Positions 60,101-64,000 of a stretch of DNA of 64,000 bases are shown here, in pieces. A program made the position numbers and the translations under genes. The notes under the pieces were generated by a model. The model made no database searches. It was not told the DNA's origin and was given only the letters and a program-made list of their open reading frames with translations. Source of the stretch: Dicaeum eximium (lineage: Eukaryota > Chordata > Aves > Passeriformes > Dicaeidae); assembly GCA_013396995.1 (NCBI GenBank), contig VWZP01010273.1, positions 1,271,003 to 1,335,002 of the forward strand, written 5' to 3'. The stretch's first letter is position 1, and each line of letters starts with the position of its first letter.

Positions 60101-61770
60101 AGTGGGGAGAAGCCTGTGTCTTCCCCTGGCCCCCAGATTGCCCATGGGGTTACAAAGCTGTTGTGGGTACTTGGAGCTCAAGCATCTGGTAATGATGGTG
60201 ACTAGCAGCTTTAGAAGTGTGATAGCATTGATAAGGACTTGTATTTGGGTTTTCTTTCATGAAGTAGGATACATAAAATCAAAGCTTTTAAATATCAAAA
60301 TGGAAATATAATGTTGGTGCAAGAACTATCAAACAGCATTTTAAATGCTGTTCCATAGAACAAAAAGGAATGTCAGTATGTTCTGTAAACCAACTTTGTA
60401 CAGTCCATGTCTGCTCCTCTTGTTCCCAAGCTGCCTGTGTTTGGTAGGGTCTTGGCTGAGAAATGTAGATCAGGTACTTCAGGTAAGAGGAGAGGCTCAT
60501 GTTAGATGCGTGGCTGCCCCACCACCAGGGACCTGGAGTGCAGAAGATATCAGTGGGAGCTTTTATCTCCATCTCTGGTGAAAATGTTTCTTGTAAATGC
60601 TCTGAAGAGAAATGCTTACAAACATGGACATCTTGTTGTTTATCCTAACAATAAATAAATTGGCTTCCATTAGCATTAGTTAATCAGCTTTACTGATAAA
60701 TTAAAGGTATATGTCAGTGGCATTCTGCAGTGCTTCCAGCATGCTGCCACAGGGAGCAGGAGCAGTACAGCAGCAGTAGCCCAGCAGTGCAACTGGACTT
60801 TCATGTCCTACATTGCAGCAGGGCTAATTCATCTGAGCAGAGTGCTCTGCTCCGGTGATAAATTGTCCCCATGTTCAGATTTCAGTGTGTATCTTTCTTG
60901 CATGCAAAGTTACTTCATACTTCTATGTTGTTCCTCAAGGCTCTTCAGCAGCTGTGGTCACACAGTTTCTATAACTATATGGACACACTTTATATTACTG
61001 TACCTCAATAAAAACAAAAAACGACAGGCATCAGTCTTACTGTGTTGAGTAAATTGACTACATCTCAACATACATACTGTTGCTAAACATGTTAAAAGAT
61101 TAAATTATACTGCAGAATTGCTCTGTAAATATTTGCTGTACTGATGCTCCAGCTGTGTATATTAATTGTTAAATTAATCAATACTGAAATAGCATTTTTC
61201 AGGGCTAATTATCTTTGCTAATTGTGTTTATTTGAAGAAATCCAGGAAAATCGTGTAAGAACTGGAACAGTCCCCTGTTGATTTTGTACTGCTGCTGTGT
61301 GTAGTGCTGTACAGGAGACTTTTATATAGGATAGAAAAATGTTTGCATTTGGTGTTTGAAATAAATATTGACTTGCTTTGTGTTTTTATATAGTTAGTTC
61401 GATGTGTATATATCTCTTGTTCACAACAAAATTTCCCACAAGTCCAGGAAGAATTTTTCAGTAGAAGTAAGTTGTTTGAGCAGGGTAGGACTGAGGAATC
61501 ATGGCCCTTCCAGCCATCCAATTACACAGAGATGATAAATCTCCTTTAAATTGGTGATTATGTAGTGTGAATTGTATTAATGTTTCCTCAAAATACAGCT
61601 CCACAAGAAATAAAGGGTATGATATCTTCTTAGACTCTCTGTCACCTGTATTATCCCATCCGAATGACTGACCTTAAAATGATGATAAATTAGTTCCTAG
61701 CATTTCTGTTGTTCAGGCAGCCTGCAGTAAGAAGCCAGGTAGGTTCTCAGTGGTCATACAGAGGCCACCT
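57111..61770. other. RFC1-KLB intergenic region, nothing recognised
   Basis: 4.7 kb between divergent genes. Short open frames at 57350-57685 and 58125-58463 (plus) have no recognisable domain, start context or splice structure. There is a small perfect hairpin at 57773-57792 (gcatagc, tttt, gctatgc). No CR1, LTR or RNA gene seen. Confidence 0.6.
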
Positions 61771-61773
61771 CCC

Positions 61774-61780
61774 TATAAAT
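61774..61780 (+). promoter_or_regulatory. KLB: Possible KLB TATA box
   Basis: tataaat lies about 225 bases upstream of the proposed KLB start codon, placing a transcription start near 61805. Such motifs are common in AT-rich DNA, so support is modest. There is no CpG island here, which fits a tissue-restricted gene. Confidence 0.35.
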
Positions 61781-61916
61781 TACACCATTCTCTGGCCCAT
61801 TCTACATCTCACAGTTCAGGCTAATCATTGACAGGGTTTTTACAATCACAAGCTTTTAGTGAAGCTTTGATAAGACACTCCAGCAGCTTGTGGCAAATTA
61901 AGACGGTCTGCACAGC

Positions 61917-61976
61917 ATGGACTCCAGCAAAAGAATGGAACTTTTTCGGCATCAGTACAAGAAATCTGATTTTTAA
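61917..61976 (+). other. Upstream ORF in the KLB leader
   Basis: ATG at 61917 opens 19 codons (MDSSKRMELFRHQYKKSDF) closed by TAA at 61974-61976, 23 bases before the KLB start. It is out of frame with KLB and could dampen translation. The same bases, in another frame, look like the ancestral KLB N-terminal extension. Confidence 0.5.
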
Positions 61977-61999
61977 TACTGGCACTATAAACTGGCACA

Positions 62000-62737
62000 A
62001 TGTGTGCCCAACGACTGGAGAAGATTGTTGCTTTTTCGACATTAATTTTCGTAAGGATGGTTACTGGGCTCGCTGGAGAGGGAAGATCCGTGTGGAAAAA
62101 GGACTCCTACTTCAGCCCCATGAGCGAAACACAGATGTTTTTATATGACACTTTCCCAAAAGAGTTTCTCTGGGGTGTAGGGACAGGAGCTTTCCAGGTG
62201 GAAGGCAGCTGGAGGAAGGACGGGAAAGGCTCCTCCATCTGGGACCACTTCACCCACTCGGAGTTCAGGAATGCTGACAGCACAGGCACCTCCAGTGACA
62301 GTTATATCTTGTGGGACAAAGATTTGTCTGCTCTGGATTTTTTGGGAGTTACTTTTTACCAGTTTTCAATTTCATGGTCAAGGCTTTTTCCCACTGGAGT
62401 GGTAGCAGCTCCCAATGAAAAAGGACTTCGCTATTATAACACCCTTATTGACTCTCTGTTATACAGAAATATTGACCCTGTGGTTACACTGTACCACTGG
62501 GACCTGCCCTTGATGCTGCAAGAAAAGTACGGGGGATGGAAAAATGAATCGGTGATTGAGATCTTCAATGACTATGCCATGTTTTGCTTCCAGACCTTTG
62601 GGGATCGTGTTAAATACTGGATTACAATCCACAATCCATATTTAGTTGCTTGGCATGGGTATGGCACAGGTATTCATGCTCCAGGAGAGAGAGGGAAAAT
62701 AAGAACTGTCTACTCAGTAGGACACAATTTGATCAAG
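62000..62737 (+). CDS. KLB: KLB (beta-klotho), first coding exon
   Basis: Beta-klotho is a single-pass membrane co-receptor that, with FGFR1c/FGFR4, binds FGF21 and FGF19. This exon gives 246 residues and ends HNLIK in phase 0 at donor gtacag; later exons lie beyond the window. MCAQRLEKIVAFSTLIFVRM and the following residues form a signal-peptide-like hydrophobic start. FLYDTFPKEFLWGVGTG begins the first glycosidase-1-like domain, continuing through TLYHWDLPLMLQEKYGGW. In WITIHNPYLVAWHGYG, Asn replaces the catalytic Glu of active family-1 enzymes (usual NEP), as in human KLB, so the domain is a pseudo-glycosidase. I chose ATG 62000 because a TAA lies in frame at 61988-61990 and because it aligns with human Met30. 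Confidence 0.95.
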
Positions 62738-63565
62738 GTACAGTATAATAAGATTTTATAAATTGATCTTGCACTGCTGTGGGAAATAATAGGAGGAACT
62801 GGTCCTGTGATCAATGTTTTAAAAAAAAAGCATCGACTGTGAAAGCATCAAGAAATACTCTTTAGCTAAGGCAGTCTTTCTGTTAATCCTCACTTTGATC
62901 TTATTGCCTGTCATAACAGCTGACTCAGTAATTATTTGTTTTAAAGTGCTTGTTTATTATTTCATTTAAATTACCTTTTACATACAAATTCTAGATATTA
63001 AAGAGCATTCTTTGTTCTTTACATTTAATTAAACATATTTGGCCATACTGAAATGACTATTCTATTAGTTTAAAAGGAAATTAATTTGTTTTTGCATATT
63101 GAATCAATTTTACTGGCCAGAGAGTATGTATATCTGATTGGTTGTAGCTTAGAAAGGTCATGTTGCAAAATGTTTGCTTCTAAACTAGTGACCTTGGCAC
63201 TTCTTGGATTAATAAGAAAACAAATGTCCTCTTCAGTACTTGAGAGTTTAAAATTATTTCCATGATGTTCAGTATTGTTTGCATCTGCCATGCTCAAAGT
63301 ACTTTACAGAGCAGGTCACTATCCCATCTCTGCAGCCACTATAATTCCCCCTGCTGAGACTATTCATAACTGTCACAAAGAGAATTTTTCTACAACTTGC
63401 CATACATTATACATGTAATTAACAAATAAATGTGAATGGGTTTATCCTACAGAAAGAAGTACGCATGCGGGAAAAAATTATTTGCCATAGTAGTTAAAAT
63501 ATTCTGCAACTGACAAATTCTTGTATTTGCTTCTTGAACCTTCAGAACATAATTTTTCAAAAAAG
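62738..63565. other. KLB intron 1, proximal part
   Basis: AT-rich intron sequence with no recognised feature. The KLB second exon (human AHSKVWHNYN region) is not found before the window end. Confidence 0.6.
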
Positions 63566-64000
63566 TCACACTGCAGTCAATAGAAGTTTTACACACAGAA
63601 AAGTTGTCAACCATCCTGAGTCACTGATTTCAGACTTAGCAGAAAAATGATTTAACTCTAAAGATTTGTGAAGCATCTCAAAGAAAACTGATGCCAAATC
63701 ACTCTTTTTATTTTCAAGTGCTATTTTATCTAATGCATGTAAAAGATACCATAGAAGATTGCAGTATTTCTTGCCTTCATTTCTGAGTGTCACAATCAAA
63801 TGTGGAATACCAACTAGGCAGTCTCTGCACTTTCTGTAAAATCCATGTAAGCAGCACACCACACACAGGGAGCAATACTCCTCTGCCAAAAAATCAATTG
63901 GATTTTCCAGGAAGCCAAGCACAGCTGGGTCTGATACACAAATTACTGACCTAATTTTCTTGGTCACTATTATTTGTCTCTCAGACTTGATTTGATAGTT
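63566..64000 (-). CDS. Unrecognised open frame, antisense in KLB intron 1 (partial)
   Basis: A single minus-strand frame is open from the window edge (64000) to a TAG at about 63566, at least 144 codons with no interruption. It has no ATG start inside the window, only a GTG at 63967, so it probably continues upstream. The product looks protein-like: FLENPIDFLAEEYCSLCVVC, then CLHGFYRKCRDCLVGIPHLI, LLWYLLHALDKIALENKKSD and ASVFFEMLHKSLELN, suggesting a Cys-rich, helical, armadillo/HEAT-like segment. I cannot name a family. It could be one exon of an antisense gene (donor-like tgtgt|gtaaaa near 63592), a retrocopy, or chance. Confidence 0.5.
   Translation of the reverse strand, partial: NYQIKSERQIIVTKKIRSVICVSDPAVLGFLENPIDFLAEEYCSLCVVCCLHGFYRKCRDCLVGIPHLIVTLRNEGKKYCNLLWYLLHALDKIALENKKSDLASVFFEMLHKSLELNHFSAKSEISDSGWLTTFLCVKLLLTAV

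Overview
This is a piece of vertebrate nuclear DNA, almost certainly from a bird and probably a songbird. Evidence: intron-rich genes with GT-AG splicing; two CR1 LINE fragments with the 3' tail typical of birds; an LTR-like repeat of a kind I associate with passerines; compact spacing; and the gene order WDR19 > / < RFC1 / KLB >, the same neighbourhood and orientation as human 4p14. It holds no bacterial operon, CRISPR array or phage, and I found no RNA gene.

Layout. (1) 1-23040, plus strand: the 3' half of WDR19 (IFT144), 19 coding exons plus a 3'UTR exon, about 683 C-terminal residues of a protein that has about 1,340 in human. Its introns carry an antisense CR1 (1183-2560), a sense CR1 tail (8733-9016) and a perfect 145-bp tandem duplication (7796-8085). 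(2) 23400-56.5 kb, minus strand: nearly all of RFC1, the large subunit of the PCNA clamp loader. Twenty-four coding exons give about 1,128 residues, against 1,148 in human. WDR19 and RFC1 converge tail to tail with poly(A) signals about 400 bp apart. One intron holds an LTR-like element with an 85-base assembly gap and a TA/TG microsatellite. A CpG island at 56.4-57.1 kb is the likely RFC1 promoter. (3) 57.1-61.8 kb: intergenic, nothing recognised. (4) 61.8-64 kb, plus strand: KLB (beta-klotho) promoter, 5'UTR and first coding exon. At the right edge, antisense inside KLB intron 1, a minus-strand frame stays open to the window end and is not recognised.

The three genes are functionally unrelated: ciliary transport, DNA replication, and FGF19/21 co-reception. 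They are linked only by conserved synteny. The most interesting points are the unrecognised antisense frame in KLB, a short direct repeat that puts the KLB N-terminal extension out of frame, two possible RFC1 C-termini, and an unresolved RFC1 start exon. I see no convincing new multi-gene system. All identifications rest on reading translated exons and on remembered human orthologues; no search was run.
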